Assembly: GCA_003963145.1 (NCBI GenBank)
Contig: RXJJ01000009.1
Location: 25,733-89,732 of the forward strand
From: Bradyrhizobiaceae bacterium
GTDB taxonomy: Bacteria > Pseudomonadota > Alphaproteobacteria > Rhizobiales > Xanthobacteraceae
Direction: 5' to 3'
Length of the DNA stretch: 64,000 bases
The position numbers and the translations under genes were made by a program. The notes below the pieces were generated by a model that was given only the letters and a program-made list of their open reading frames with translations, did no database searches and was not told the DNA's origin. How positions within the stretch are numbered: the stretch's first letter is position 1; each line of letters begins with the position of its first letter. Below, piece by piece: positions 34,628 to 44,061 of the stretch.

Positions 34628-35911
34628 TTAGTTCGCGGCGGATTTCGATGATGTCTCTTGTGCCGCCGCGTTCTGTGCCGACTGCGGTTCGGCTTTTGTG
34701 TTGACGCTGACGATCACCGACATGCCCGCGCGCATCAGATGCTCCTTGGCATCGGCTTCCGAAACGTGGACACGAACCGGCAACCGCTGCACGATCTTGG
34801 TGAAGTTGCCCGTCGCATTGTCCGGCGGCAGCAAAGTGAATACCGAGCCGGACGCCGGCGCGAGGCTTTCCACTACGCCGTCGAAAGTGCGGCCACTGAC
34901 AGCATCAACAGAAATGCTCACATGCTGCCCGGGGCGGATCCGCCCAAGCTGGGTCTCCTTGAAATTGGCGTCGATATAGACGTCATTCAGCGGCACCACA
35001 TTGGCAAGACGCTGGCCGACCTGAATGTAATCGCCCGCGTTGACCATGCGGTTGGAGAACACGCCGTCCACCGGCGCACGCACCGTGGTGAACGCAAGAT
35101 CGCGCTCCGCCTTGGCGAGCGAGGTCTTCAGTTCGGCAAGCTGGCCCTTGGCCTCGGCCTGCTGCGCGTTGATGACGTCAACCTGCGCCTGCGCGGCATC
35201 GAGCTGTGCCTGCGCGCCCTGCAGGCTGGCGACCGCCTGATCGCGGCCGGCCTTCGACACATCATAGGTGGCTTTCGATGCGAATCCCTTTGCGCTCAAT
35301 TCTTCCTGACGGGCGAAATCGGCCTGCGTGCGCTCGACCGCCGCCTGCGCCGAAGCCACCTGCGATTTTGCCTGATCAACCGCGCTCTGCTGCGCCAGCG
35401 CCTGCTTGCCGATGCGTTCGATCGTCGCTTCCTGCGTTCCGATCCTGGCCTTGGCATTGTTGACGGCGATCACGTAGTCACCATCGTCGATCTGGAACAG
35501 CAGATCGCCTGCCTTCACTTCACTGTTATCGCCAGCTGCAATTTTTGAAATGTATCCCGCAACCTTGGCGCCCAGCACGGTGTTGTTCGCACGCACATAG
35601 GCGTCGTCGGTCGTCACCCAGAAGCGTCCGACGAGCAGGTAGTGAATGCCGAAATAGACCGCGGCGAGCGCCGCCAGCGCGCCAATGCCCATAAACACCT
35701 TGCGGCGAAGTCCGGATTTGGCCGGGGCGGCCTTCTTTTGCTTTTTACCTTTCACCGGCGCTTCGACCACAGGTGCTTCGGCCGGAGCCTTGCCGGTCTC
35801 CCGAGGGGCGGAAGGCTGCTGCGGCCGCGCGGGTTCTGCCGCTGCAGATCCATCAGTCTCCTCGATAGGGCGAAGCAACCGGGCAGCTTGATCGCGTGCA
35901 GGGAGGGCCAT
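34628..35911 (-). CDS. HlyD/EmrA-family efflux adaptor
   Basis: N-terminal TM, 'WVTTDDAYVRANNTVLGAKVAGYI', long coiled-coil, 'FTTVRAPVDGVFSNRMVNAGDYIQVGQ'. Confidence 0.93.
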   Translation of the reverse strand: MALPARDQAARLLRPIEETDGSAAAEPARPQQPSAPRETGKAPAEAPVVEAPVKGKKQKKAAPAKSGLRRKVFMGIGALAALAAVYFGIHYLLVGRFWVTTDDAYVRANNTVLGAKVAGYISKIAAGDNSEVKAGDLLFQIDDGDYVIAVNNAKARIGTQEATIERIGKQALAQQSAVDQAKSQVASAQAAVERTQADFARQEELSAKGFASKATYDVSKAGRDQAVASLQGAQAQLDAAQAQVDVINAQQAEAKGQLAELKTSLAKAERDLAFTTVRAPVDGVFSNRMVNAGDYIQVGQRLANVVPLNDVYIDANFKETQLGRIRPGQHVSISVDAVSGRTFDGVVESLAPASGSVFTLLPPDNATGNFTKIVQRLPVRVHVSEADAKEHLMRAGMSVIVSVNTKAEPQSAQNAAAQETSSKSAAN

Positions 35912-36007
35912 CGCTATGATCCTGAACCATTATTCTGGCAAAAGGCCGGATAATGCCAATCGGCACGCTTTCTGGCCCTGTTGAAACCTCGGTAAATAGC
36001 ATTTAGG

Positions 36008-36030
36008 ATTGACCGAACCGTTCGGTCAAT
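36008..36030. promoter_or_regulatory. TetR-type operator candidate
   Basis: Perfect 11+1+11 palindrome ATTGACCGAAC-C-GTTCGGTCAAT in the spacer between the divergent emrA-like and tetR-like genes. Confidence 0.82.
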
Positions 36031-36113
36031 AGTAAATACGTCTCAGTCTTCAAATATTTTGATCCATATCTACCAATGGCTTCGGGGTTCCCATTATAGG
36101 TTAGTGTACAGCC

Positions 36114-36752
36114 ATGAACTCACCTGCCCCCTCCATGCCGGTCGCCGCCGGCGACGAAGACAGTGCCAAACGCCGCCAAATCCTTTTGGGCGCGCGGCAG
36201 GTTTTTCTCGATCTCGGTTTCGATGGCGCCAGCATGGGCGAGATTGCCAAGGCGGCGGGCGTTTCCAAGGGTACGCTCTACGTTTACTTCACCGACAAGC
36301 ACACGCTGTTCGAAGCGATGTGCGAATGCGAGATGCGCGTCCAGGGCATCGAGAAGCTGAGCATCAATCCGGACGATGATGTCGCCAGCGTGCTACGCAA
36401 ATTTGGACAGAGCTATATGGAGCTGCTCTGCCGGCCCCAGGGCGGCTCAACCATCCGCACCATCATGGCAATCGCGGAGCGCATGCCCGAGCTTGGGCGT
36501 CGCTATTATCATAACGTCCCGGCCAACTGGATCGGCAAGCTGGCGGACTATCTCAACAACCAGACCGCCGCCGGCCGTCTCGACATCGGCAATACGGAGC
36601 TTGCGGCTTCGCAGTTTCTGATGAGCTGTCAGGCTACGCTGTTCCTGCCCTTCATCATGCAGGTGTCGCCGCCGCCGAGCAGCGAGCGGATCGCCGAGGT
36701 GGTCGAGAGCGCGGTGCGGATGTTCTTGGCGGCGTATCAGGTCAAGTCGTAG
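36114..36752 (+). CDS. TetR/AcrR-family transcriptional regulator
   Basis: HTH 'RRQILLGARQVFLDLGFDGASMGEIAKAAGVSKGTLYVYFTDKHTLFEAM'. Confidence 0.95.
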   Translation: MNSPAPSMPVAAGDEDSAKRRQILLGARQVFLDLGFDGASMGEIAKAAGVSKGTLYVYFTDKHTLFEAMCECEMRVQGIEKLSINPDDDVASVLRKFGQSYMELLCRPQGGSTIRTIMAIAERMPELGRRYYHNVPANWIGKLADYLNNQTAAGRLDIGNTELAASQFLMSCQATLFLPFIMQVSPPPSSERIAEVVESAVRMFLAAYQVKS

Positions 36753-36769
36753 ACGGACTGGTCGGCAAG

Positions 36770-38008
36770 TCAGTCGCGATCGCCGATCCGCGATTCATCC
36801 TCGATGGTTGCCCGGTCGTCCTTCGACAATGGGCCCTTGGCGACAAAACGCTTCCCGCGCGTTCCGATCGATCCAGTGACGCCGTTGTCGCGCATGTCAC
36901 GGCTGGCATAGGGACGGCCGCCGGCGCGCGCGGCGACTTCCTCGCCTGACACCGCAGCCGGTTCGCAGATCACACGCCCGCTCGCGCGGCGCATCAGATC
37001 GACGTGAATGTGATTGTAGTGATAGATGTTCGCGCCTGGCCCGAGCACCGTGGTGAAGCGCTGGCACGCCGCGCCCTGAACATCGCGCAGAAAGCCCTGC
37101 TCTTCCGGCAGGCCCTTCCAGCCGTTCTGCACCGAAATGTAGCGTCCGTCCGCGAGCGTGAAGCCCGCGACATCGAGTGCGTTGCCGAACGCGTGCTCGG
37201 AAATATGCGCGTTCGGATTGCCGTTCATGCCGCGGCACGAATAGGCGGAGATCTGCTTGATCTCGACCACCCGCGCGCCGAACCAGCGGATCGCCGCCGG
37301 TTGCACGGCCTCGCTGATCCAGCCGTCCAGCGCGGAAACGATCGGACAGGCCAGCGTCGCAGTCGGCTTCAACGCAACGGGACCGACGGCCGACACCGGA
37401 TTTCCAACCGGACCGAGGCGCGGCAGCGAAGCGTTTGGCAGCGGATAATTCGAGGACGCGGAAGACGGTCGCGCCGTGTAGGGCGAACGTGAGGCCCCTG
37501 CGTTCGGATAGCGCTGCTGCGATGGCGCGCCGTAAGCCGCGTTGTCTTCATCGTCCGGCGGCTGTGCCACGCCGGGCGGGTTCAGAGACGTCGGCGCGCC
37601 GGGCGATGCGCCCTGATAGTTCGGCGGCGGATAGGACGACGAAGCGGGCGGCGAGGAAGAGTAAGACGGCTGCGCGTAGGATGGCTGCGGCTGCGACACC
37701 GGCCAGCGCGGCTGCGCGTTGCCGACGGCATTGGGTGGGCGCATGTCATCGACATAACCAAGCGAGGAGTTGCTTTCGCCGAGGGCTGCGACCTTCAGCG
37801 GAAACTCCGCGCCGCAAACCCCGGGACCGGCAATCGGGTCGATCCGCACAAGGTCCGGGCCTTCCTTCACCGCGCCGGATTTCAGGCAAGCGGCCTCCGC
37901 CTCGGCGCGCCAGGGTTCGCGTTCGGCCTGAAAGAAACCACGGCCGCAACCCGCCAGCGAGACAAGGACGAAGGAGCCGACAAGATACAAACGAACTCCG
38001 CGCGTCAT
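36770..38008 (-). CDS. Extensin-like family lipoprotein
   Basis: Lipobox 'LVSLAGCGRG', Pro/Ser/Tyr-rich middle, C-terminal 'SAYSCRGMNGNPNAHISEHAFGNALDVAGFTLADGR ... HYNHIHVDLMRR'. The ORF extends to 38095. Confidence 0.85.
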   Translation of the reverse strand: MTRGVRLYLVGSFVLVSLAGCGRGFFQAEREPWRAEAEAACLKSGAVKEGPDLVRIDPIAGPGVCGAEFPLKVAALGESNSSLGYVDDMRPPNAVGNAQPRWPVSQPQPSYAQPSYSSSPPASSSYPPPNYQGASPGAPTSLNPPGVAQPPDDEDNAAYGAPSQQRYPNAGASRSPYTARPSSASSNYPLPNASLPRLGPVGNPVSAVGPVALKPTATLACPIVSALDGWISEAVQPAAIRWFGARVVEIKQISAYSCRGMNGNPNAHISEHAFGNALDVAGFTLADGRYISVQNGWKGLPEEQGFLRDVQGAACQRFTTVLGPGANIYHYNHIHVDLMRRASGRVICEPAAVSGEEVAARAGGRPYASRDMRDNGVTGSIGTRGKRFVAKGPLSKDDRATIEDESRIGDRD

Positions 38009-38288
38009 CCGCGCAACGTCTGCGAATAAACTTAAGGACTCTTCAACGCGTTGTTTTTCAAGGTTTTTTAACCACGATGAGACCTTGCCGCGCAATCCTC
38101 GGACGCGCCCTTCGCATGTCCGGCGGCAGCGGCTGCGCGGCAGCCGTCATTCCGCTTGCTGTAATCGGGGCTGTTGTAAGGCGGACTCCGAGGAAATTCC
38201 TGTCGAACGGAAACATGCGCGGCTTTGCCGGAGCGCGTTTTGCTCTAGAATCACAGCCGGTAACGAGACAGGGCAACAGGATCGGCGC

Positions 38289-39533
38289 GTGACATTCAGC
38301 AGGTTTGCTCCCGCGCTGGCGTTCGGTCTGGCTCTCGGTGCGCTGATCGCCACATCGCCGGGTCTGGCGCAAAACAGCGTATCAACCCCCGCTCCTTCCG
38401 TGTCTCCCGTGCCACCGGCAACCGCTCCAGCCACGCCGCCATCGCAGGATCAGCCCCCTTCAAATCCCGCTCCAACGACGCCCGCGCCATCGGGCCAGCC
38501 TGCGCAAGGCGCGGCGGCTTCCAACATCCTGCCGCCGGCTGGCGATCCGGTCGGCAATATCGCAACGCTAACCGGCAGTGCGACGGTGTCGCGGTTCGGC
38601 AAGTCGAGCCCGCTGAAGACCGACGACGATATCTATATGGGCGACACGCTGCAGACCGGGGCCAATTCGGCGCTCAGCGTCACCTTCACCGACGACACCA
38701 CGTTCAAACTCAGCGCCAGCGCGCGGATCGTGGTGAATAAATATCTCTACGAGGAAGGCGGCAAGAACAACGCGGCGCTCTATAATGTCGCGCGCGGCAC
38801 CGTCGCCTTCGTCGCCAGCGCCGTGGCGAAAACCGGCGACATGAAGATCGCGACGCCGACCGCGACGCTCGGCATTCGCGGCACCACCGGCGTGATCGAC
38901 GTGCCGGACAATGTTTCGGCCAGCAGCGATGTCGCGATCAAACTCTATCCCGACGCGGATGGCCGTGTCGGGCATATCGAGGTGAACGGACGCGATGGCG
39001 CACGCCTCGGCCTGCTCTCGCAGGCGTCCAGCGGTTTTTCGATTCGCCCCGGCGCAGGCGGACGTTTCACCGCAGCGCCACTGCAGATTTCGCCGCAGAT
39101 CGCCGCGCGCGATCTCGGCTATGTGCGTCAGGTGCATGCCGCGCAGGGCATCGGACGGCAGATCGTGACGCGCCAGCGCGACCTTCGCCTGCAAAACCCG
39201 GCGCGGAAAAACGGACCGCAGCGCGGTCCCGGCAATCTGCAGCGTCCGCAAAACGCACCCGGCGGCCAGCGGCAAGGCGGGCCTCAACGTCCGCAGCCGG
39301 GACAGCGCCCCGAAGGCCGGCCGCAACTGCCCAGCGCTCCGGCGGCAAAGCCGGGCCAGCGCGCCAGCGAGACGCATGCGCCGCCGCTCCCGCAGCGGCC
39401 CGGCGCGCAGCAGCAGCGCATGCCGGGAACGCCGAATATGGGACGGCCTCGTGCGCCGCGGCAGCCCGGCCTGCCGCGCCGCGCGCCGCAGGGCATATCA
39501 AAGCCGCAAAAGACGCCGAAAAACGCGCACTGA
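38289..39533 (+). CDS. FecR-domain protein with Arg/Gln/Pro-rich tail
   Basis: GTG start with signal peptide 'VTFSRFAPALAFGLALGALIATSPGLAQ'; FecR-like 'LKTDDDIYMGDTLQTGANSALSVTFTDDTTFKLSASARIVVNKYLYEE'. Confidence 0.82.
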   Translation: MTFSRFAPALAFGLALGALIATSPGLAQNSVSTPAPSVSPVPPATAPATPPSQDQPPSNPAPTTPAPSGQPAQGAAASNILPPAGDPVGNIATLTGSATVSRFGKSSPLKTDDDIYMGDTLQTGANSALSVTFTDDTTFKLSASARIVVNKYLYEEGGKNNAALYNVARGTVAFVASAVAKTGDMKIATPTATLGIRGTTGVIDVPDNVSASSDVAIKLYPDADGRVGHIEVNGRDGARLGLLSQASSGFSIRPGAGGRFTAAPLQISPQIAARDLGYVRQVHAAQGIGRQIVTRQRDLRLQNPARKNGPQRGPGNLQRPQNAPGGQRQGGPQRPQPGQRPEGRPQLPSAPAAKPGQRASETHAPPLPQRPGAQQQRMPGTPNMGRPRAPRQPGLPRRAPQGISKPQKTPKNAH

Positions 39534-39624
39534 ATTTTGCCTGGGCCACACGCCGCACCGCTTCGGGGTGGCGGGCGCTGGTCAGCAGCGGTAAAACGCC
39601 AGCGAGGCCGCAGCCGGAAAATCC

Positions 39625-41166
39625 ATGAACCTGAAATCAATCGCGCTTGGATCGGTCATCATCGCCCTGTCGTTTTTCGCCAGCCTGCAAGCGATGAATT
39701 ATTTCTGGCCGATCGAGATCAAGCGGCTGGAGCTTGCGCCATTGCCGCCGCTGCCGCCCGTGGCACGGCAATCGGAGATTGTCGCGCCCGTCCGGATTTC
39801 ACTGGCGACCGTCAGCGCCGCGCTCGACCGCGCCACGCCGCGCAACATGAGCGGCAAGGCGCCGAATCCGGCCCCGCAACTTCTGAAGAACGCCGATCTC
39901 GACTGGACCGTGCAGCGCGGCGCCATCGCCACCAGCGGCGCGCAAAACACGCTGGCGCTGTCCACGCCGCTGAACGGGACTTTGACTGTGACGGGGTCGC
40001 TCAATACGGGCGAAGGCAGCCAGATCGGCAACGCGCTCGGCAATATCCTGGGCGGCAACGCCGCCAAGCAGATCGGCAACATCTCGATCAAATCGCTCAA
40101 CGCCAACGCGCAAATCCAGGGCAATCTGTCGATGACCGCGCGACCGGAGATCGCGCCGGGCTGGCGGGTCGATCCGAAGATCACCGCGCAGGTCGATCTC
40201 AACGACTCCACGCTCTCCGTCGCGGGCGCGAAGATGGCGGTGCCGGCGCAGGTCAAGCCGATGATCGACAAGAACGTCAGCGAGCAGATCGAGCGTTTCC
40301 AGGAGCGGCTGCGCAACGATACGTCGTTCGAGCAGACCATGCGCCGCGAATGGGACAAGATCTGCCGCTCGATTCCGCTTCCATCCTCATCGCCCGGCGC
40401 GCAGGGCCTGTTCATCGAAATGCGTCCCGTCAGGGCCATCGCCGCGCAGCCGCAGATCGACACCCGCAACATCACGCTCACCGTCGGGCTTCAAGCCGAG
40501 ACCCGCATCACTGGCGTGAAGACCAAACCCGACTGCCCATTTCCCGACAAGCTCGACATCGTGCCGACGCCCAATACCGGCCGCGTCGCCGTCGCGGTGC
40601 CCATCGACCTGCCCTTCACGGAAATCAGCCGCGTCGTCGAGGCGCAATTGCGCGACCGCACGTTTCCCGAGGATGGCAACGGCTCGGTGTCGGTACGCGT
40701 GAAGCGCGTCGAAATCGATGCCTCCGGCAACCGGCTGCTCGTCTCGCTGCTGGTGAACGCACGCGAGCGGACGAGCTGGTTCGGTCTCGGTGGCGACGCC
40801 ACAGTGCGGATCTGGGGCCGGCCCGTGCTCGACGAGCAGCAACAGATCCTGCGGCTGGCGGATCTCGATGTCGCGGTGGATGCCGGCGGCCTGATGAATA
40901 GAGCCGCCCAGGCGGCCACACCCTATCTGAAAAAAGCGTTGGCCGAGCACGCCACGGTCGATCTGAAGGCGATCGCGGCGGACGCGCAGCGCAAATTGTC
41001 CTCGATCATCACCGGCTTCCGCGCCATGGACAACGGCGTGCGCGTGAGCGCGGACGTCAACAATCTGCGCCTCGGCGATATCGCGTTCGATTCCGACACG
41101 CTGCGCGTCATCGCCGAGGCGACCGGTTCGATCGACGTGACCCTTACGGCGCTGCCGAACTTCTAG
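39625..41166 (+). CDS. DUF4403-like protein
   Basis: 513 aa, N-terminal signal/TM. Repeated 'RLLVSLLVNARERTSWFGLGGDATVRIWGRPVLDEQQQILRLADLDVAVD', 'WRVDPKITAQVDLNDSTLSVAG'. Confidence 0.75.
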   Translation: MNLKSIALGSVIIALSFFASLQAMNYFWPIEIKRLELAPLPPLPPVARQSEIVAPVRISLATVSAALDRATPRNMSGKAPNPAPQLLKNADLDWTVQRGAIATSGAQNTLALSTPLNGTLTVTGSLNTGEGSQIGNALGNILGGNAAKQIGNISIKSLNANAQIQGNLSMTARPEIAPGWRVDPKITAQVDLNDSTLSVAGAKMAVPAQVKPMIDKNVSEQIERFQERLRNDTSFEQTMRREWDKICRSIPLPSSSPGAQGLFIEMRPVRAIAAQPQIDTRNITLTVGLQAETRITGVKTKPDCPFPDKLDIVPTPNTGRVAVAVPIDLPFTEISRVVEAQLRDRTFPEDGNGSVSVRVKRVEIDASGNRLLVSLLVNARERTSWFGLGGDATVRIWGRPVLDEQQQILRLADLDVAVDAGGLMNRAAQAATPYLKKALAEHATVDLKAIAADAQRKLSSIITGFRAMDNGVRVSADVNNLRLGDIAFDSDTLRVIAEATGSIDVTLTALPNF

Positions 41167-41179
41167 CGCGGCTGAGTTG

Positions 41180-42028
41180 CTAGCGCGCCTTGCCCGCGCC
41201 GCTGGCGCTGGAGGCCACGGGCATATCGCCGGCTGTCACGATGTTGAGCGATTTGAGTTCGTCGGGCTTGAACACGAACAGCTTGTCCTTCGGCGTTTCC
41301 ATCGCATGAATCCACATCTGCGTATTCACGCCCATGTCGGTGAGATAACGCTGGCAGCGCGCGGAAATGCGCTGGGCGTCGCTCATGTCGTCATGCTGAA
41401 CCTGGCTATCCTTCGCAGACGTCATGGAGAACACCTGATGGACGCCGATGGCCGCCTTCGCACCGGCCCGGCGCTCGACGCCGCCGGCGAACATCAGCGG
41501 GCACGATGACGCGCAGATTTTTCCCGATTCCACCTCGGTCGCCAGCTTGCGTTCGCGGATCAGCTTTCCCATCGCCAGCGCGTCGGCGACCGATCCGCCC
41601 GGTGAATTCAGCACCACGGTCTTGATGTAGTCGCCACGCTTGTTCACCTCGGACGCGAAGCTCTCGGAAATGCCAGGTGTGATGGTCCCGGTCGCCATCA
41701 GCTTGCCCTCGCCGACAAGTTCGAACGTCATCGGCTTGCCGAGCACGCCCTGCGATTGCGGCATCGGCATCAGCCGGCGGTCGCCGCCCGGCAGCAGCGG
41801 CGCGAGGATCGACGGGACGAGACCAGGCGAGGATGGAGCCGCGTCGTCGTCCGGCCTGGTCAGCGCCGCGTCGGCATTGCCGACGAGACCGTTCATCGAT
41901 GCGAGATCGGCCGCCAGCACAGCGACAGTCACCGCCAGAACGCCACGGAAAATCCAGCGCAGCACCTGCTCGTCGGGATTGCCCGACAACCATGCGTGTA
42001 ACCTGTCCTTCCATGAAGACAACGTCAT
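41180..42028 (-). CDS. Membrane-anchored ClpP/crotonase-fold (SDH protease-like) protein
   Basis: 'IKTVVLNSPGGSVADALAMGKLIRERKLATEVESGKICASSCPLMFAGGVERRAGAKAAIGVHQVF', preceded by one TM helix. Confidence 0.8.
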   Translation of the reverse strand: MTLSSWKDRLHAWLSGNPDEQVLRWIFRGVLAVTVAVLAADLASMNGLVGNADAALTRPDDDAAPSSPGLVPSILAPLLPGGDRRLMPMPQSQGVLGKPMTFELVGEGKLMATGTITPGISESFASEVNKRGDYIKTVVLNSPGGSVADALAMGKLIRERKLATEVESGKICASSCPLMFAGGVERRAGAKAAIGVHQVFSMTSAKDSQVQHDDMSDAQRISARCQRYLTDMGVNTQMWIHAMETPKDKLFVFKPDELKSLNIVTAGDMPVASSASGAGKAR

Positions 42029-42034
42029 GGCGAT

Positions 42035-43330
42035 TTACTTATGAGGCCGCGCCGAGGACAACGGCGTAACGTTCTCCTCATCGCTCGCAGCAGGCTTCGT
42101 CTCGACCGCCGGATCGTGCGCCGGCTGCGCCGGAGGATGCGTGGCCGCCTGCCGCGCCGCCTCGACATCGCGCGCCATGCGAAGCGCGGACATCAGTTCG
42201 CCCGCCGTCATGTTGGCTGCACTGGGTTCGGGCAGGCCCTCGCGGCGAATTGCGGCGTGAACCACGCAGAGGATCAGCACCAGCACCGCCGGCATCAGGT
42301 CGATGGAGATCGCGCCGGCCCAGCTCGGGATGAAATCGCCCGCATAGCGCAGCACCGCCTCCGCCGGCGACATCGACTGGAAGCGCGCCGGCTCGACCTT
42401 CGGCGTCGCCAAAATCTTGTCGGCGGCGTCGGCGAGCGAAGCCGATTGCGCGGCGATCGCGCCTTCGACCTTGCCGACCACTGCCGTCTGACGCTCGGCG
42501 AGGTCGGATGTCCGCCCGCCCGCGGCCGGGGCGATGAAGCCGGACATCAGGCTGGTCGCCGCGCGTTTGACGGAAGGAGCAACCGAAGTCTGCTGCAGAT
42601 TGGCGACGATGCCCGACACCGCCAGCGACTCGGTGGCGAACGCATCGCTGCGCGCCGCGATGGGTCCGCGATCTGAAATCAACTCGCGCATCTTGGTGAG
42701 GTGCTTGCCGCCTTCCTCGAACAGCGCGGTCGCGCGCTTGCCGGAGGCCTGCACCTCCTGCGCGAGACTATCGAGCTGGCTCGACATCTGGGTGAGCAAC
42801 TGAACCACCGTGCCCGAACCCGATGTTCCGGTCAGCGACCCGGCCCGCTCGGCTTCGGCGAGTTTGGAAAATCGCGTCGAGGCCATCTGGATATCCGGCA
42901 GCAGACTTTGCGCGGCGATGGCGTTGGAGTTCGCAGTGTCGAGATCGCGGGTATAATTCTGCACCGTGATCGCAAGATGCTGCTGGATCGCCGCCGCGCC
43001 GGCCAGCGCCGAAGCGTTGAGCCATGACGACATCGCCACGATCATCAGCGAGCCGAGCAGCATGCAGCCGAACATCAGGTTGCGCCCGGTGCGGTTCACC
43101 ACATGCGGCATGAACTGCATCAGGAAGACCCAGAACGCGTAAATGCCGACCGACACGGCGACCGAGTAGATCACGGCCGCGAAAAACACCGTGGTGGCGC
43201 TGCCATTCAGCAGCTCGCGCACGCCGAGATAGGTGTAAACGCCAGCCGCAAGCGCGAGGATCGCTGTCGTGATCTTGAGCGTCACTTCGAGGCGCTCAAC
43301 CCCTTTGGTTAACAGCAGTGATGTGGACAT
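42035..43330 (-). CDS. Uncharacterised integral membrane protein, about 4 TM, long soluble/coiled region
   Basis: 'ITTAILALAAGVYTYLGVRELL', 'VFFAAVIYSVAVSVGIYAFWVFLMQFMPHVV', 'ISIDLMPAVLVLILCVVHAAI'. 6-nt gap to the downstream gene. Confidence 0.65.
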   Translation of the reverse strand: MSTSLLLTKGVERLEVTLKITTAILALAAGVYTYLGVRELLNGSATTVFFAAVIYSVAVSVGIYAFWVFLMQFMPHVVNRTGRNLMFGCMLLGSLMIVAMSSWLNASALAGAAAIQQHLAITVQNYTRDLDTANSNAIAAQSLLPDIQMASTRFSKLAEAERAGSLTGTSGSGTVVQLLTQMSSQLDSLAQEVQASGKRATALFEEGGKHLTKMRELISDRGPIAARSDAFATESLAVSGIVANLQQTSVAPSVKRAATSLMSGFIAPAAGGRTSDLAERQTAVVGKVEGAIAAQSASLADAADKILATPKVEPARFQSMSPAEAVLRYAGDFIPSWAGAISIDLMPAVLVLILCVVHAAIRREGLPEPSAANMTAGELMSALRMARDVEAARQAATHPPAQPAHDPAVETKPAASDEENVTPLSSARPHK

Positions 43331-43560
43331 GATTCATTCCGTCGGCTCCCCAAAAGCCGCGCCAAGCATCGCCCCCGCTGTACGTAAGTCCCTATGATCT
43401 AGCGATAAATTCGGGCGACATGATGTCTCCACATTCGCCTGTCATGGAACCGTCTTCCGCGCGCTGCTTCTGATTTGGGCAGTGCATTGTCCGCGCGTTG
43501 GCCGCCGTTCCGGCCCAGTGCCCCGCCCGGACTCAATTCCACGAACCAGGGACAATCTAC

Positions 43561-44037
43561 ATGAAGAGATTTGCGCTCGCCGCATTCGCGGCGCTGTCGG
43601 CGATTCCGTGCGCGTTCGCACAGGGCGCCGATTATCAGGCCATGGTGGCCAGCCACGCCGCCGCCAACGGCGTTCCCGTCGAGCTCGTTCACCGCGTCAT
43701 CATGCGCGAGAGCCGTTACAACCCCCGCGCCGTCAGCAAAGGCAATTACGGCATGATGCAGATCCGCCTGCAGACCGCACGCGGCCTCGGCTACACCGGA
43801 ACCGCGCAGGGCCTGCTCGATCCCGAAACCAACCTCACCTATGCCGTGAAGTATCTCGCCGGCGCCTACCAGGCGGCGGGCGGCAATTACGACCGCGCCG
43901 TGCATTATTATGCGGCGGGCTATTACGGCGCCACCAAGCGCCAGCGCCTGATGGACGCCAACGCGCAGATGCTGTCCTACGATGACAACGGCAACCCCGT
44001 GCAGCAGGTTCACCGCCGCCATCACCGTCATCACTAA
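43561..44037 (+). CDS. Lytic transglycosylase (SLT domain)
   Basis: Signal peptide; 'ELVHRVIMRESRYNPRAVSKGNYGMMQIRLQTARGLGYTGTAQGLLDPETNLTYAVKYLAGAYQAAGGNYDRAVHYYAAGY'. Confidence 0.92.
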   Translation: MKRFALAAFAALSAIPCAFAQGADYQAMVASHAAANGVPVELVHRVIMRESRYNPRAVSKGNYGMMQIRLQTARGLGYTGTAQGLLDPETNLTYAVKYLAGAYQAAGGNYDRAVHYYAAGYYGATKRQRLMDANAQMLSYDDNGNPVQQVHRRHHRHH

Positions 44038-44061
44038 GCGTTCAGATGATGCCGCTGGCGC

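Noticed and set aside
32786-34651. 621-aa plus-strand ORF overlapping rnpB 3' end and the emrB-like gene
   Set aside because: Shadow ORF rich in Arg/His/Asp; it overlaps a structural RNA and a clear MFS gene.
38289-39533. Possible tandem-repeat or mobile element in the FecR gene 3' end
   Set aside because: Repetition is only codon-level low complexity (Arg/Gln/Pro), without a defined repeat unit.
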